Source: Blepharisma japonicum (lineage: Eukaryota > Ciliophora > Heterotrichea > Heterotrichida > Blepharismidae). From it: a stretch of 64,000 nucleotides of DNA. Below are positions 48,778-59,179 of the stretch, piece after piece. The notes under the pieces were generated by a model. That model had not been told where the DNA came from, did not search any database, and saw nothing but the letters and a program-made list of their open reading frames with translations. Each line of letters starts with the position of its first letter. The stretch's first letter is position 1. A program made the position numbers and the translations under genes. The stretch is from assembly GCA_949751835.1 (NCBI GenBank), contig CATKHK010000034.1:1-64000 (forward strand). The letters are read 5' to 3'.

Positions 48778-49467
48778 CTAATTACTAATATTTTGCTTAC
48801 TATCTATACTCTCTCTCATAACTCTAATTGCTTCTCTTGGATTTGGGTGCTCAAAAACCCCAGTTGCTGACACAATCACATTTGCTCCCGCATCAGCCAC
48901 AACATCAATATTATCTACTTTCACTCCCCCATCTACTTCAACATTAAGCTCTGGGAAATCTCTCCTAAGGCTTCTAACTTTTTCCATCATATCTACCATA
49001 AATTTCTGCCCTGAGAATCCTGGTTCTACTGTCATAATCAATACCAAATCAATTAATCCTCTTCTAATTCCATCATAAAGCATCTCTGAAAGCTGCGTTC
49101 CTGGTTTTAAGGCTACCCCAGTTTTCATCCCTTTAGCTCTAATATCATTTAATAATCCAAGAAATTGTGACTCCTCAGGAGTAGTTTCTATATGAAAAGT
49201 ATATCCGGAGCCTCCAGCCTTTTTTACAGCTTCTACCCAATTCCAAGGGTGGCTCACCATCATATGACAGTCAAAAAAGACTTCCGAAATCCCATCCCTC
49301 AATGATTTTATAACTGGTGGCCCAAATGATAAATTTGGGACAAAGTGTCCATCCATCACATCCAAATGTATCCAGTCAGCACCTTGATCAATCACATTGC
49401 GTGAGTCTTCTAATAAGCATGCTAAATTAGCCGACAAAACAGAAGGAGCGATGATAGTTTTTCTCAT
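48778..49467 (-). CDS. RPE: Ribulose-phosphate 3-epimerase
   Basis: 229 residues from ATG 49467 to TAG 48778. It interconverts ribulose 5-phosphate and xylulose 5-phosphate in the pentose phosphate pathway, in the cytosol. The TIM-barrel landmarks are in order: IIAPSVLSAN, HLDVMDGHFVPNLSFGP, DCHMMVSHP, MTVEPGFSGQKF and VEVDGGV. The metal-binding His and Asp of LDVMDG and DCHMM and the phosphate-binding GG near the end are present. The length is typical. A longer frame (MLILNLFIK) would overlap the stop of the upstream gene, so the MRKT start is chosen. Only 13 nt separate it from the stop of the ABC ATPase gene upstream. Confidence 0.93.
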   Translation of the reverse strand: MRKTIIAPSVLSANLACLLEDSRNVIDQGADWIHLDVMDGHFVPNLSFGPPVIKSLRDGISEVFFDCHMMVSHPWNWVEAVKKAGGSGYTFHIETTPEESQFLGLLNDIRAKGMKTGVALKPGTQLSEMLYDGIRRGLIDLVLIMTVEPGFSGQKFMVDMMEKVRSLRRDFPELNVEVDGGVKVDNIDVVADAGANVIVSATGVFEHPNPREAIRVMRESIDSKQNISN

Positions 49468-49480
49468 TTTTATAAATAAA

Positions 49481-50389
49481 TTAAGGATTAACATCTAAAA
49501 ATGCAACATAATCTTCATAAACCAAAGGTGTTTTTTCGCTATTGTAAGCTTGGAATTGGAATTCCCCATCTTTCACATACAAAATTCTATCAGCGTAACA
49601 CTCAAGCTCAGGATTATGTGTAACCATAATGCAGGTAGTAGGTCTTTCTCCAGTTTTCCCCATATTAATATCTAATAGCAAATTCATGACATCTACAGTA
49701 CTTCTGCTATCTAAATCTCCAGTAGGCTCATCTAGCAGCAGTAATTCAGGGCTGTTTGCTAGAGCTCTTGCTATAGCAACCCTTTGCTGCTCACCTCCAG
49801 ATAGTTCTGAGGGTAAATGGTCCATCCTGTCCTGAAGCCCAACTTTTGTCAATAAGCTTCTGACCTTCAGTCTGATTTCTTTTTTCTTTAGTTTTCCTAG
49901 TAGATTCATAGGAAGTGCGACGTTTTCGAACGCTGTCATAGTAGCGAGTAAGTTAAACGATTGGAACACAAAACCTATATGCTCAAGTCTGAGCTTGGAT
50001 AAATAGCTGTCAGAGGAATTTTTAGAGATAAACGTCCCAAATAGTTCGATTTCGCCTTCAGTGGGGGTGTCAATAGTCCCAATCATGTTGAGAAGAGTAG
50101 TTTTACCACCTCCAGATGGCCCACGAATTATGATGAATTCGCCTTCACGAATTGGACCGAATTCAGCTGTTTCGACGAGATTGATACTTTTCAGTGCAAC
50201 AACAGACTCTTCACGTCCTGGCATTTTGTATATTTTTGAGAGATTTCGGATCCTAAGAATGGGTTCTGATAATGCGCATTGTGGAAGCTTCATGGTATTT
50301 TCATTGGTAACATATTGTGAAGGGAAAGAATAAAGGCTATTCTTGTGACAAACAGCTTCGCCGATTTCTATTTCTTGAATCGAACTCAT
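49481..50389 (-). CDS. ABC transporter ATPase, LolD/MacB-like, stand-alone
   Basis: 302 residues from ATG 50389 to TAA 49481. One nucleotide-binding domain lies at ~45-290: Walker A GPSGGGKTT, Q-loop VFQSFNLL, signature LSGGEQQRVAIARAL, Walker B LLLLDEPTGDLDS and H-loop VTHNPE. The PTGDLDS form and the absence of a membrane domain are typical of the LolD/FtsE/MacB ATPases of bacteria and of the related stand-alone proteins in some protists. It should couple ATP hydrolysis to a separate membrane partner, which is not in this window. The ~40-residue N-terminal extension is Ser-rich and of unknown role. It may be an old transfer from bacteria. Confidence 0.88.
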   Translation of the reverse strand: MSSIQEIEIGEAVCHKNSLYSFPSQYVTNENTMKLPQCALSEPILRIRNLSKIYKMPGREESVVALKSINLVETAEFGPIREGEFIIIRGPSGGGKTTLLNMIGTIDTPTEGEIELFGTFISKNSSDSYLSKLRLEHIGFVFQSFNLLATMTAFENVALPMNLLGKLKKKEIRLKVRSLLTKVGLQDRMDHLPSELSGGEQQRVAIARALANSPELLLLDEPTGDLDSRSTVDVMNLLLDINMGKTGERPTTCIMVTHNPELECYADRILYVKDGEFQFQAYNSEKTPLVYEDYVAFLDVNP

Positions 50390-50586
50390 TTTTATTTAGA
50401 TGCAATTGAAAAAGAAAATTTAGTGGAAATTTTCTCTATATATAGTTGATATTCTCTTTAGTGCGTTTAAATTAATAAAATTCCAAATTAATAGAATAAT
50501 AGACTACTAATTAAATATTTCAGCATCATTTATAAGTCTATATTTATTTTATATGAATAATTATATCTTATTAATCTCCTATAAAA

Positions 50587-52347
50587 ATGCAAAGCAAAGA
50601 TGACGAGATCCTCTACTGAAGAGATCGATATTTCAGCATTTTAAACCAAAATCAGCAGCTGCGTGAAAAAAATGCTGAGTTAATTACATCTCTTACAGAG
50701 GCATCAGAAAGAAGCAAAAAAGACCAAGAGTTGATAGAAAATCTTCAATCTCAAATCAAAGCTTTGTCTCAGAGACAGCAGGCAGACTATTTAACTATCC
50801 CTAATCAACAAATCGACGAATTAGCCCAAACTTTATGTGGCTCCAGCAACACACTCCAATCCTCCATTAACAAGGCTCTAACTATGAAGCAAATGCTCCA
50901 TAAAGAAACTGAAGAACAGATCAACCCTTTTTCTAGAGAAAGCAACACTCCAAAAGCAAACAAACTTTTCGAAGAATTTTTTATCTTAGGTATCAGCGAG
51001 GACCGAAAAGTAAGGCCTGGAATTATAACTGAGGCAGAAGTCCTTTATCAGTATCCAGCCAGAAATATTACAAGCTCAAGCCCACAATATAGAGCAATAG
51101 GGAATTTTTCGTTCCCATCAGGAGTTACAGTAAGATATTTAGGGCTTACAGAGTCTGCTAGTGACGTGCACGAAGTATTAAGGCCTCACCAAAAACGAGA
51201 AGGGAACAGTTTTGTGTTTACCTTAAAATCAAATAATACTGAAGAAAAATTCCCTTATGAGAGCATAGCAAATTCTGAAAAAGAGCTTTTATATTGCTGT
51301 TGTGTCATTATAGACGATCTTAGCACTGATCAACAAATTGAAAACACACATATCATAATCCCTAAATGCTACTGTTTGGTATCATATTGTCCAACATTTG
51401 AGCTTCACTTTGAGATTCTATATAAAATTCTAGCTATAAAGCAGATCCAAAGACTAAGCAACATTTCAGAGCGTTCTCCTTATAACCGAGGATCGATTGA
51501 ATCTGTTTTTCGAAGGCAGAGAATGATTAGTGATGAAGAAATTGGATTATTGCAGGACTATTATACAAATTATTCACTTATACCAACTTTGCAAATAATG
51601 ATAAATTTGCATTCGATCAATGACATATATTATTCACTTCCTAGTGATTTATCTTTATTGGATTCTTCTTTTTTTTGTCCTTTATTATTTTCTCTATTAG
51701 AATTTAAAGACTTTTTCTGGCTTTTATGTGCATTAGTCCAAGAAAAATCTGTAGTTTTTGTAAGCAGAAATCTTGACTATGTTAGTAGCTGTGTCTTAGG
51801 ATTTTATTCATTATTAAGACCATTTAACTGGACACATTTATTGACCCCGGTTTTGCCTGAGTCATTAAAAGATGTCTTGGAAGCCCCAGTTCCTTTGCTT
51901 GTGGGACTTCCAACAGCACCTCAGTCATACACAAATAAAAAATATTCACATATTATATGAGTGATTTTGGATGAGCCAAAAATATCCAAAAGAATTTTAA
52001 GGACCAATGCAATTTCTAAGTCAGTGAAAGAGCCTTTTGCGAACAATTTGAAAAATGTTTTAAGTGTTCCTTATAAAAAATTCGCAGGAAGAGTCTGCTA
52101 TACTCCATCAAGTGATCAGAAAAATGCTTATGATAACATTATAGATGAAATTGGAAGATATTGGCAAAGTATACTTGGACTGTTACCAAGGCAGCCATCT
52201 AGGCTGGAAAGCAAATATTTGGATATAGAAGAGTTGGGGAAAATTTTGCTAGATAATGCTCCATCTGGGGATGTAAAATTTTTGGAGAAAGTTGTGAGCA
52301 CACAAATATTTATAAATGCTGTCGAAAAAGTCTATCATTTAATTTAA
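50587..52347 (+). CDS. DENN domain protein
   Basis: 586 residues from ATG 50587 to TAA 52345, with three TGA Trp codons (after EILY, at 51958 in HIIWVILDEP, and one near the start). DENN proteins act on Rab GTPases, usually as exchange factors. Residues ~20-75 are a coiled coil. An upstream DENN part follows from ~125 (FFILGISEDRKVRPGI, VLYQYPA) with IIPKCYCLVSYCP. The core DENN part has ALVQEKSVVFVSRNLDYVSS, FNWTHLLTPVLP and the hallmark LLVGLPTAP, and the downstream part extends to the end. The gene is divergent from the ABC ATPase gene across ~197 bp, which must hold both promoters. Confidence 0.85.
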
Positions 52348-53247
52348 TAGGCCTTTATCATAGTTTTTTAGTTAATGATATTAATTTGCATCTTTATGCA
52401 TATTTTATAAAGCTAAAATTTCGGCTATTAGTAAAACTTTTAAGGTCTATTATAATATGAACTTAGGAATATTTATTGAGAACTTTGGTATTAATTGTGA
52501 CAATCTGCTCTTTGAATGCTATTTTCAAAAACTAAATTCATTGCGAGTTTTTTTTTTAAGCCATAGCTTAGCAATTTTAAGCAATTTTTAAAAAAAATAT
52601 TTGGTATTTGATTATTTGAAATGAAATAGAGGGATATTTCTCAATAAAGAAATAGAATGTATAAATTTAGCGAATTTTAGAAAAAAATATAAAAGTCTAT
52701 TGAAAAGAGGTATATATTGGATGACAAATGTAGAAGCATCTTGCAAACAGCTAAATGCATCCAAGAAAGACTTATCTGTGCATGATTGATGAGATCAATT
52801 GAAATTCTCAGATATCTCAAAAAATAATGAAGATAAAGAGATATTATCAATCATCCGAATGATTTTAATTTATTTTGGTTTGAGGTGTAATTACAATTTT
52901 AAATTTCGCATATAGGAAACTCTTATAATAAATAAGTTTTTAGTCATTAATTTTATATCAGTTGATAAATCCCAGATTAAATCAAAAATCATTTGCAAAA
53001 ACTCCTCAAAATATTAAAAATTCCTCAAATTTTAGTTAAAAAAACCCATAATTACATAAGTTTATCAACATATTTAATAATATTCAGTAATGCACAATAA
53101 ACATAACGATTATAAATTAAATTTTCTCTAAAAAAATCATACCAATACTTATTCCAATCTGAATTTCTTCTTCTTTAACATCGCTTCTCATCCTCTTTCC
53201 CTCTGAATCCCACCATTTTCATAAGATAATCTCAGTCTTATAATAAA
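52348..53247. other. Intergenic, one small open frame
   Basis: Very AT-rich. The only candidate is a 64-codon plus-strand frame at 52721-52915 (MTNVEASCKQLNASKKDLSV, then HDWWDQLKFSDISKN) that uses two TGA codons as Trp and ends at TAG. Its composition is protein-like, but no family is recognised. The rest shows nothing. Confidence 0.35.
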
Positions 53248-54078
53248 ATGAAATTCTCAAACATAACTAATATCACTCCTACAGAAAGACTATTTAATCC
53301 AATATCAGAGTCTTCACACACATCTTCACAGTCAAATAATTCTCAGTTTTTGCAGCTCCCGAATAAACGAGACCCAAGACTATTATTTAATGAGGCGAAA
53401 AAAAGCCCTACTCATAGAAGCACATATTCCATGGATGAATTTTCATTAAAACCACCACTCTTAAGCCACCCGAAGCCAAGTCATAAGCGTACTATTTCTG
53501 GGACACAATCTTATTTTTCGGCATTATCTAATAAAATTCCAGAAATAGAAGTTGACGGTAGCCAGAAAATCAAATCAATTTTAAAGGCTAATAAATATAG
53601 CGAAGAAATGAGCCTACCAATTTTGAATGAAATAGAAGAAAAGATAGACGAGCCTCGACTGATAAGCCAAGAAAGTGAAGACGAGTCAAATTCTAATCGT
53701 GGAATCCAAGAATTCCAAGATATGATTGACATTATAGAACAAAATAACGAATTCACCAAGAATAACAAGGAAGAACATTTGAGAAAATTAAAAAACTCAT
53801 TGCTAGAAAGAATAAATAGCAAAATGGGAAGTTTTGAATCAGATTTATTTATTAAAGAAGACATGATAAGTACGGCAAGGCTATCAGATTTGTTGTTAGG
53901 AAGCATTACGTCATCAAGTAAAACACAGAACGGTCCTGGAAGCTTTTTTATGCATGATATTCCTGATTGCTCTTATATACCAGAGATCAATTTTCAAGAG
54001 CAAGAAGACAGTGTCATTTTTAAGCCGAGACCAAGCAAAGGACATAATAGAAGAAAAAGCGAAAATATTATAATGTAA
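53248..54078 (+). CDS. Hypothetical Ser-rich, mostly disordered protein
   Basis: 276 residues, ATG 53248 to TAA 54076. There is no recognised domain. It is rich in Ser, Lys, Glu and Asn. Basic-Ser patches such as HKRTISGTQS and HNRRKSEN look like possible kinase sites, and an acidic centre (ISQESEDESNSN) precedes a short helical stretch (DMIDIIEQNNEFTKNNKEEH). It has no signal peptide or membrane span. Protein-like composition over the full length, against a very AT-rich surround, supports a real gene. Function unknown. Confidence 0.65.
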   Translation: MKFSNITNITPTERLFNPISESSHTSSQSNNSQFLQLPNKRDPRLLFNEAKKSPTHRSTYSMDEFSLKPPLLSHPKPSHKRTISGTQSYFSALSNKIPEIEVDGSQKIKSILKANKYSEEMSLPILNEIEEKIDEPRLISQESEDESNSNRGIQEFQDMIDIIEQNNEFTKNNKEEHLRKLKNSLLERINSKMGSFESDLFIKEDMISTARLSDLLLGSITSSSKTQNGPGSFFMHDIPDCSYIPEINFQEQEDSVIFKPRPSKGHNRRKSENIIM

Positions 54079-54149
54079 ATAATGAATTTTGGAGAGAAAA
54101 TTAATTTTATAAAGAAATTTTTGATAGTTTCTGGAGACTATAAAATTAG

Positions 54150-54437
54150 CTATACTTGATTATTATTGACGTCATCTGAAGGCTTCATTTTTATAAGAAT
54201 ATTTTGTTGATGAAAATGTTGTGCTAAGAAATGATTAAATTTACGTTTTATGATTTTACTATCGAAAATTTCACTATTTTTAGCAAATTTGTCCAAAGTT
54301 CTCCCTATTTTTTCTGCGATATTCCTATAAAATTTCTTCGCCTTCTTTAAATTGATTTATTTCATTTCCTGCCTTTTCCTTAAAATTTCGATTATTGATG
54401 CTAAAAATTTATTAAGCAATTTGACGGCTCTTTTCAT
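54150..54437 (-). pseudogene. Small open frame with one internal TAA
   Basis: From ATG 54437 the minus strand reads MKRAVKLLNKFLASIIEILR and KRQEMK, then TAA, then INLKKAKKFYRNIAEKIGRT, FAKNSEIFDSKIIKRKFNHF and MKPSDDVNNNQV to TAG 54150. No GT-AG interval removes the TAA. It may be a recently broken small basic protein gene. The family is not recognised. Confidence 0.35.
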
Positions 54438-54476
54438 GCTTCATTATAAACCAATATTCTTAATTTGATATAAAAT

Positions 54477-55364
54477 ATGGGTGTCTGCAACGAAGGACAA
54501 ATGAGTGTGAGCGTTGAGTTCACTCTCGATTCCCGGTTCTTTCAAACCACAAATTTGCGACTAAGGGTTCGGCGTGATTACCCAATGAAAAGCATTTGTG
54601 AGGATCTTAAGTCCTTTCTACCATTGTCATACACCGTAGAAAATTATCAAGTTCTTGTTAAATTTCGTGGGAAAGTTTATGGTCATAAAGACCATGTAAC
54701 ACTTGCTGATTTAAATAGTGCAAATTCTGAAAAAATGACAGCAATTGTAGTTCCCAAAAATAAAGATAAAATTTCCATAACTCTTTCAGTACACTGTTGC
54801 TCTGATTCTTCAACTTGCATCCAGCTACCAAAGAATTTTACAGTTTATAATCTTAAAACTGAAATTTTAAAAGCCAAAAGCTGCTGTACAAGATCAGAGT
54901 GCCGTGTTATTATAAATGACACAGAAGTTACACTGGATGACAGTTTTCCATATTCTAAAAAATCTCAAATTCATATAATATTCCAATCAGAAACTCATGG
55001 GTCCTGCACTCCTAGTTCATGAAAAATCAAAAAAACTGGCCTCAATAAAGAAGGCCTCTGCATGAACCCTTCCTGTGCAGCTTATAAGCAAGTCGTCTAC
55101 ATATGTAAAGGCTTCGGGACTTTTGATTTATTAATGGAATCATCGTCCTTAAAAGAAGAAAAATGCATAATGTGTGAGACTAACCTATATAGCACCCAGC
55201 GATTCGGTTTCATTAACTGTATTTATTCTTATATTGCAGAGGATGATAACAAAGACGTTTTAGAAGAAGAAAAAGAAGCTGGTTTAGAATATTCCCAGCT
55301 TAGTTTAGTGAAAAATGGGACCTGGACCCGTTTTGAAGTTAAAGTTGATAAATATTGTAATTAA
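54477..55364 (+). CDS. Ubiquitin-like domain protein with Cys-rich C-terminal module
   Basis: 295 residues from ATG 54477 to TAA 55362; the TGA at 55020 is read as Trp. Residues ~5-90 and ~95-170 each look like a beta-grasp (ubiquitin-like) domain (LRLRVRRDYPMKSICEDL; ITLSVHCC then IQLPKNFTVYNLKTEIL). The C-terminal ~110 residues hold paired Cys that could bind zinc (GLCMNPSCAAY, KCIMCETN) and a GFxNCxY motif. Ciliate proteins that combine ubiquitin-like domains with such a module are familiar to me only in outline, and the precise role is unknown. Its stop is 9 nt before the start of the DHHC gene. Confidence 0.65.
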
Positions 55365-55373
55365 CTTATAATA

Positions 55374-55940
55374 ATGGAAGAAATCGGCGAAGTAAAGTTT
55401 CAAAAAAAATCCGGAATTTCCAAGCTTGGCAAATGCGTTGTTTGGTACTCTCAAGGCAAAATTACCTACACAATAGGCCCTGACTGGATGTTTAATCTTT
55501 GCCTATTATCAATCATAATCTCTGCAATGGTTTTTAATGTTTTAGTTATGGCTCCTATGGTCGACCCTACTATGCAGTTTATCGGCTTTGGTGCAATCAC
55601 ATGAGTACTTATGAGCTATTTAATGACAGCGTTGAAAAATCCTGGGATTGTAGTAAATGACACACAAGAAGAAATCGAGCTGGGAAAAGCTGATAATAAA
55701 AGTTTCTGTAGGGTTTGCCACGTTATGACTGCAAAAGGAACAGAACATTGCGAAGATTGTGGGCTATGCTGTGAAGGGTATGATCACCATTGCCCACTTT
55801 CAGGGAAATGTATAGGAAAAGGGAATATTATTTGGTTTTATTTATTTTTAGCCTCAATTTTAGGCTTTTTTGTATATTTCATGATCTGGGCTTTTATAGC
55901 AGCCAAGCTTCAATTTGAAAGAACAGCAAGAAATAATTAA
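55374..55940 (+). CDS. DHHC-type protein S-acyltransferase, short
   Basis: 188 residues from ATG 55374 to TAA 55938, with TGA 55602 as Trp. These enzymes attach palmitate to Cys of membrane proteins. Two membrane spans lie at ~40-62 and ~68-90, then a TTxE-like region (NPGIVV). The Cys-rich domain is CRVCHVMTAKGTEHCEDCG with the catalytic DHHCPLSGKCIG, in which Leu-Ser replaces the common Trp-x. A third span (IIWFYLFLASILGFF) follows. The protein ends shortly after it, so the fourth span of typical family members is missing. The stop overlaps that of the convergent phosphatase gene by 3-4 bases. Confidence 0.88.
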
Positions 55941-56428
55941 AAAATTACGCATTTACAAGCTTTTATATTTATTTGGTCTTGACTTTCTAGTAATTTTCGT
56001 TTGTATTCTGATAGTTGTTTTTTGAATCCTTTATTAGGATTCGCCCTAGGGTGCTTTTTCCTTATATACTCTAAGGCTTGATTTGTGCTCATCTTCTGTT
56101 GTTTAATTAAATAAGCCGCTAAAATAGTGACACTTCTAGAAATTCCCATAGCACAATGCACAAAAATAGACCCGCCTGATAAAACGGCTTCCTGGATGAA
56201 TTTTGAGCTTTCATCAAAAAATTCAATAATTCGAAATGATGGGGTATCTTCCACCTTTAAATGCTTATAAGTAAACTCATCGTTGTAGTTGCTGGGTAGG
56301 CCGATACCACAGACCAAGATGTGGGTGATCTGATTAAATTTCATAAGAGTCTTGTTAATTGCTGCACTGCAGTTTCCGATATAAATATTTTCAGTAATTT
56401 TGCTACAAACTGCTTCTTGGCTGAACAT
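55937..56428 (-). CDS. Dual-specificity protein phosphatase with CaaX end
   Basis: 163 residues from ATG 56428 to TAA 55937. It has the DUSP fold: ITENIYIGNCSAA at the start, a general-acid Asp in KVEDTP, and the catalytic loop HCAMGISRSVTI with nucleophile Cys and Arg. AYLIKQQKMSTNQAL and the helix before KKHPRANPNKGF are also family-like. It removes phosphate from Tyr and Ser/Thr of proteins. The last four residues are CVIF with another Cys two positions earlier (KACKCVIF), a good CaaX prenylation box of geranylgeranyl type, so the enzyme is probably membrane-attached. The 3' end overlaps the neighbouring acyltransferase gene. Confidence 0.9.
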   Translation of the reverse strand: MFSQEAVCSKITENIYIGNCSAAINKTLMKFNQITHILVCGIGLPSNYNDEFTYKHLKVEDTPSFRIIEFFDESSKFIQEAVLSGGSIFVHCAMGISRSVTILAAYLIKQQKMSTNQALEYIRKKHPRANPNKGFKKQLSEYKRKLLESQDQINIKACKCVIF

Positions 56429-56622
56429 ATTTATTTGTCATTAAAATCTATTTTAGACGAAGCAAATCTTCTTTAATAAGAAATAAGAATAAATTGATTC
56501 AACATTTTCTATTAAGTTGGAAATCTTATTAATTGTAATAAAATAGAAAAATTATCTTACCCTTATATAAATTATATACCCTTTGCAATTTTTATTAAAA
56601 TATATACAACTCACATCTTATT

Positions 56623-57378
56623 TTAAAATTTACCCTCCGAAGTACCTTTGCAAATTCTAAGCACCTCAGTAGGCAAATCTGCATAATGATTATGAAGACA
56701 AAGTTTTGTTATTACTTCATATGATGTTAATAGCTCAAATGGCTTATCAAACTTTACATTTGTATCAATCCCTCTACTAGAAACTTTCATTTCCAGCTTC
56801 AAATCGCTCTCAATTGGGCTATCTGTCATCAAAACAACAAATGGAACCTTCAAAATCGCTTGGGGCTTCGATTTTTTCATGTTCCTATTTATTAGCCCTT
56901 TCATAGATCCCACCTTTTCTACAAGTTCTCGTAGGATTTTTCGCTTCTCTATGACAGATTCACTGTCACATGAGAAATTTTCTTTATTTTTGTGTTTAAT
57001 TTCGACAAATCTCCCGTTTTTGGCTAAAACGTCAGCAGCAATTAATACGTTTAATGCGTCATAAACTCGTCGTCTGATATTTTTTTCATCCTTAGTCGCA
57101 GTTGTGGGAATATTAAGTTCAGATAATAGCTCGTCGGCAACAGATTTGTAGGAAGTTAAGCCTTGTCGCTCAACGATGTCCTTTACCTTCCAACTTATTG
57201 ATTTTAAGCCATTTCTGGACCGAGGAAAAGGAGCTGATGGAGAACTGTCTGTAGAGGGTTGAGTAGGGAGTTGTGGAGCTTGGGCTTCGCTCCACATAGT
57301 GCTGAGGCTGGACTCTTCAAATAGGTGTGGAGATCCAAGACATAGATCGAGGTCTATATCACTAGTAGTTGATATCAT
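56623..57378 (-). CDS. DP/E2F-family transcription factor (DP-like)
   Basis: 251 residues from ATG 57378 to TAA 56623. A winged-helix DNA-binding domain spans ~58-145: LKSISWKVKDIVERQGLTSY, the recognition helix DEKNIRRRVYDALNVL typical of DP proteins, and VLAKNGRFVEI. A dimerisation region follows (VIEKRKILRELVEKVGSM). The N-terminal 55 residues are acidic and Ser/Pro-rich and may be regulatory. DP proteins pair with E2F proteins to control S-phase genes. The RRRVYDALNVL sequence fits DP better than E2F, which has RRIYDITNVL. Confidence 0.88.
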   Translation of the reverse strand: MISTTSDIDLDLCLGSPHLFEESSLSTMWSEAQAPQLPTQPSTDSSPSAPFPRSRNGLKSISWKVKDIVERQGLTSYKSVADELLSELNIPTTATKDEKNIRRRVYDALNVLIAADVLAKNGRFVEIKHKNKENFSCDSESVIEKRKILRELVEKVGSMKGLINRNMKKSKPQAILKVPFVVLMTDSPIESDLKLEMKVSSRGIDTNVKFDKPFELLTSYEVITKLCLHNHYADLPTEVLRICKGTSEGKF

Positions 57379-57855
57379 TTTAAAAAATAATATAAGGTGA
57401 GAAAAATTATTAAATATACGTATGAGCGTAAATATGATATTTAATAGTTATAGGATTTATTCTTATATTAAATTTCCATTTTAAGAAGGTTTAATTTCGA
57501 TATATCTTTTAAGATTTTCCATTTTACTTAGCTATATAGCAAAATTAAATATGGATACTTTGGGCTGAAAGACAAAAATGCTAAGGAGTTGTAAAACCCA
57601 ATTTATTAAACCAATTAATTATTTGGTTTGAATTTTATGTTTCTTTATTGAAAATTTTAGCAGAAAACAATTTATTTGATTTTTATAATCTAATGGGTCT
57701 ATTAAGAATTTATCAAATTTAACCTTGATATTAACACAATTTTAGAAAAGCTTTATATTAATTTACCAGCTATGCTGTTTTACACAATATTAGGCTAAGC
57801 TTGCTGCGATTAAATTAAAATAAGTCAATAATAAAACAATTACTCTAATATTGAA
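57379..57855. other. Intergenic, no gene seen
   Basis: About 480 bp of AT-rich sequence between the start of the DP-like gene and the end of the cyclic-nucleotide-binding gene. I see no supportable frame. Confidence 0.5.
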
Positions 57856-59034
57856 TTAAAACATTGTTTTATATATTGGACTAAGCTTGATATGTGATAA
57901 AGGTTTTGAAAAAATATTTTCTGGTGTTATGCTTCTGGATTTAAATGACTTTATTGGTTCCATCCTAAAGTTAAAATTATTTTTGTACTTTTTTTCGAAC
58001 TTGATACTATTCACGTACGAATGTTTATATGAATTTCATTTTTCTGTCTGAATATAATTTTTTCTTATTTCGTTATCATCAGCAAGGCTTTCCGTCAAAT
58101 TCACTAAATTTTGAAAATCAATGGAATCAAGCAATTTTAGATCCTGCATAGAAACTTTATAAACCTTTGTAGGCATCGTTGCAATAGCAGTACAGCTGCA
58201 TGGTAAATTTCTTAATACTTCATAATCAGCTATAGAGTCTCCTTTTGACAAATTTTGTATTTCCACTAGTTTTGTCTCTATACTTTGCTCTTGATAATCT
58301 GTATCATTTGGCTCAGATGGTGATAAAACACTATACAAATTCGGAATTTTTTTAAAATCAATTCTCCTCATCAATTTTACTGCACCTTTAATTATAAAAA
58401 AAATTGCTTCTGATTTAAACCCTTGCTTTACTATTAAATCACTAGTTTTGAACTCGATAGGCTTTTTGCATTTTTTAGCTATATCAATTAATAACTGATG
58501 AGGGATTGATTGCAATAATTTATGTTTTTGGAAAAAATGTATAGCCTTTGTTTGAATTTCTAAATCGTCTCCTTTTGTTTCTTTATCATAATTTTCTTTC
58601 GTTAAAACCATAGCTTCTACTGGTGTATTTGTAATAGCAGAGCTACTCCTTTTGATGCCATATAAAAGTCCAAGTTCCCCAAAAGAGTCTCCTTCTTTGG
58701 ATTCGGCTACACTAATAAGCTTGGTTTTGCCGTTTTTAGATGATGAAACATAATGGATAACTTTTCCAGAAATTATGTAATAAAATGCTTCACCGTCATC
58801 TCCTTCTCGGAATATTGTTTCTTTTGTACCATAAGATACCAATAAAAGGTGTTTGCATAAGTTTTTTAGCTTCAGGGTGTATTTAAAATCTTGGAAAATT
58901 TTTATGTCCTGAATAGAGAATACAGAGATAAGATTGGAGAGATCACATAGGTCTTGATAAGAGCGCTCTTGTGGAGAAATGTGGAGAAGGTGAAGTAGAG
59001 CAGATTTCCGATCACCTATGACTGAATATTGCAT
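57856..59034 (-). CDS. Protein with two cyclic-nucleotide-binding domains
   Basis: 392 residues from ATG 59034 to TAA 57856. Reading TGA at 58036 as Trp adds 59 residues (EKWNSYKHSYV to IYKTMF). The first CNB domain (~65-165) has IFREGDDGEAFYYIISGKV and the phosphate-cassette-like FGELGLLYGIKRSSSAIT. The usual Arg-Ala pair is RSSS here, so cAMP or cGMP binding may be weak or altered. The second (~185-315) has LIVKQGFKSEAIFFIIKGAV but an interrupted cassette (KGDSIADYEVL). There is no kinase or channel domain, so it may be a regulatory subunit or a degenerate relative. It is divergent from the gene at 59180 across 145 bp. Confidence 0.82.
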
Positions 59035-59179
59035 TTTTTCAAAGCAAATTATATATGGACTAACAACTATGAGAAGAGATTTTTTTGATTTTTATAATTT
59101 TTGCTTTTCTTTTAGTCCTTATATTCCAAAATTGTAATCGATTTTACTTCTTATACGAATGTAAATTTTAATAAAAATA

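Noticed and set aside
49467-49494. Upstream start (MLILNLFIK) for the epimerase
   Set aside because: It would overlap the stop of the ABC gene, and the family starts at the MRKT-type position.
55340-55400. Possible intron fusing the ubiquitin-like and DHHC genes
   Set aside because: GTAATTAACTTATAA at the stop starts like an intron, but no AG occurs at 15-16 nt; the nearest gives 24 nt. Separate genes are simpler.
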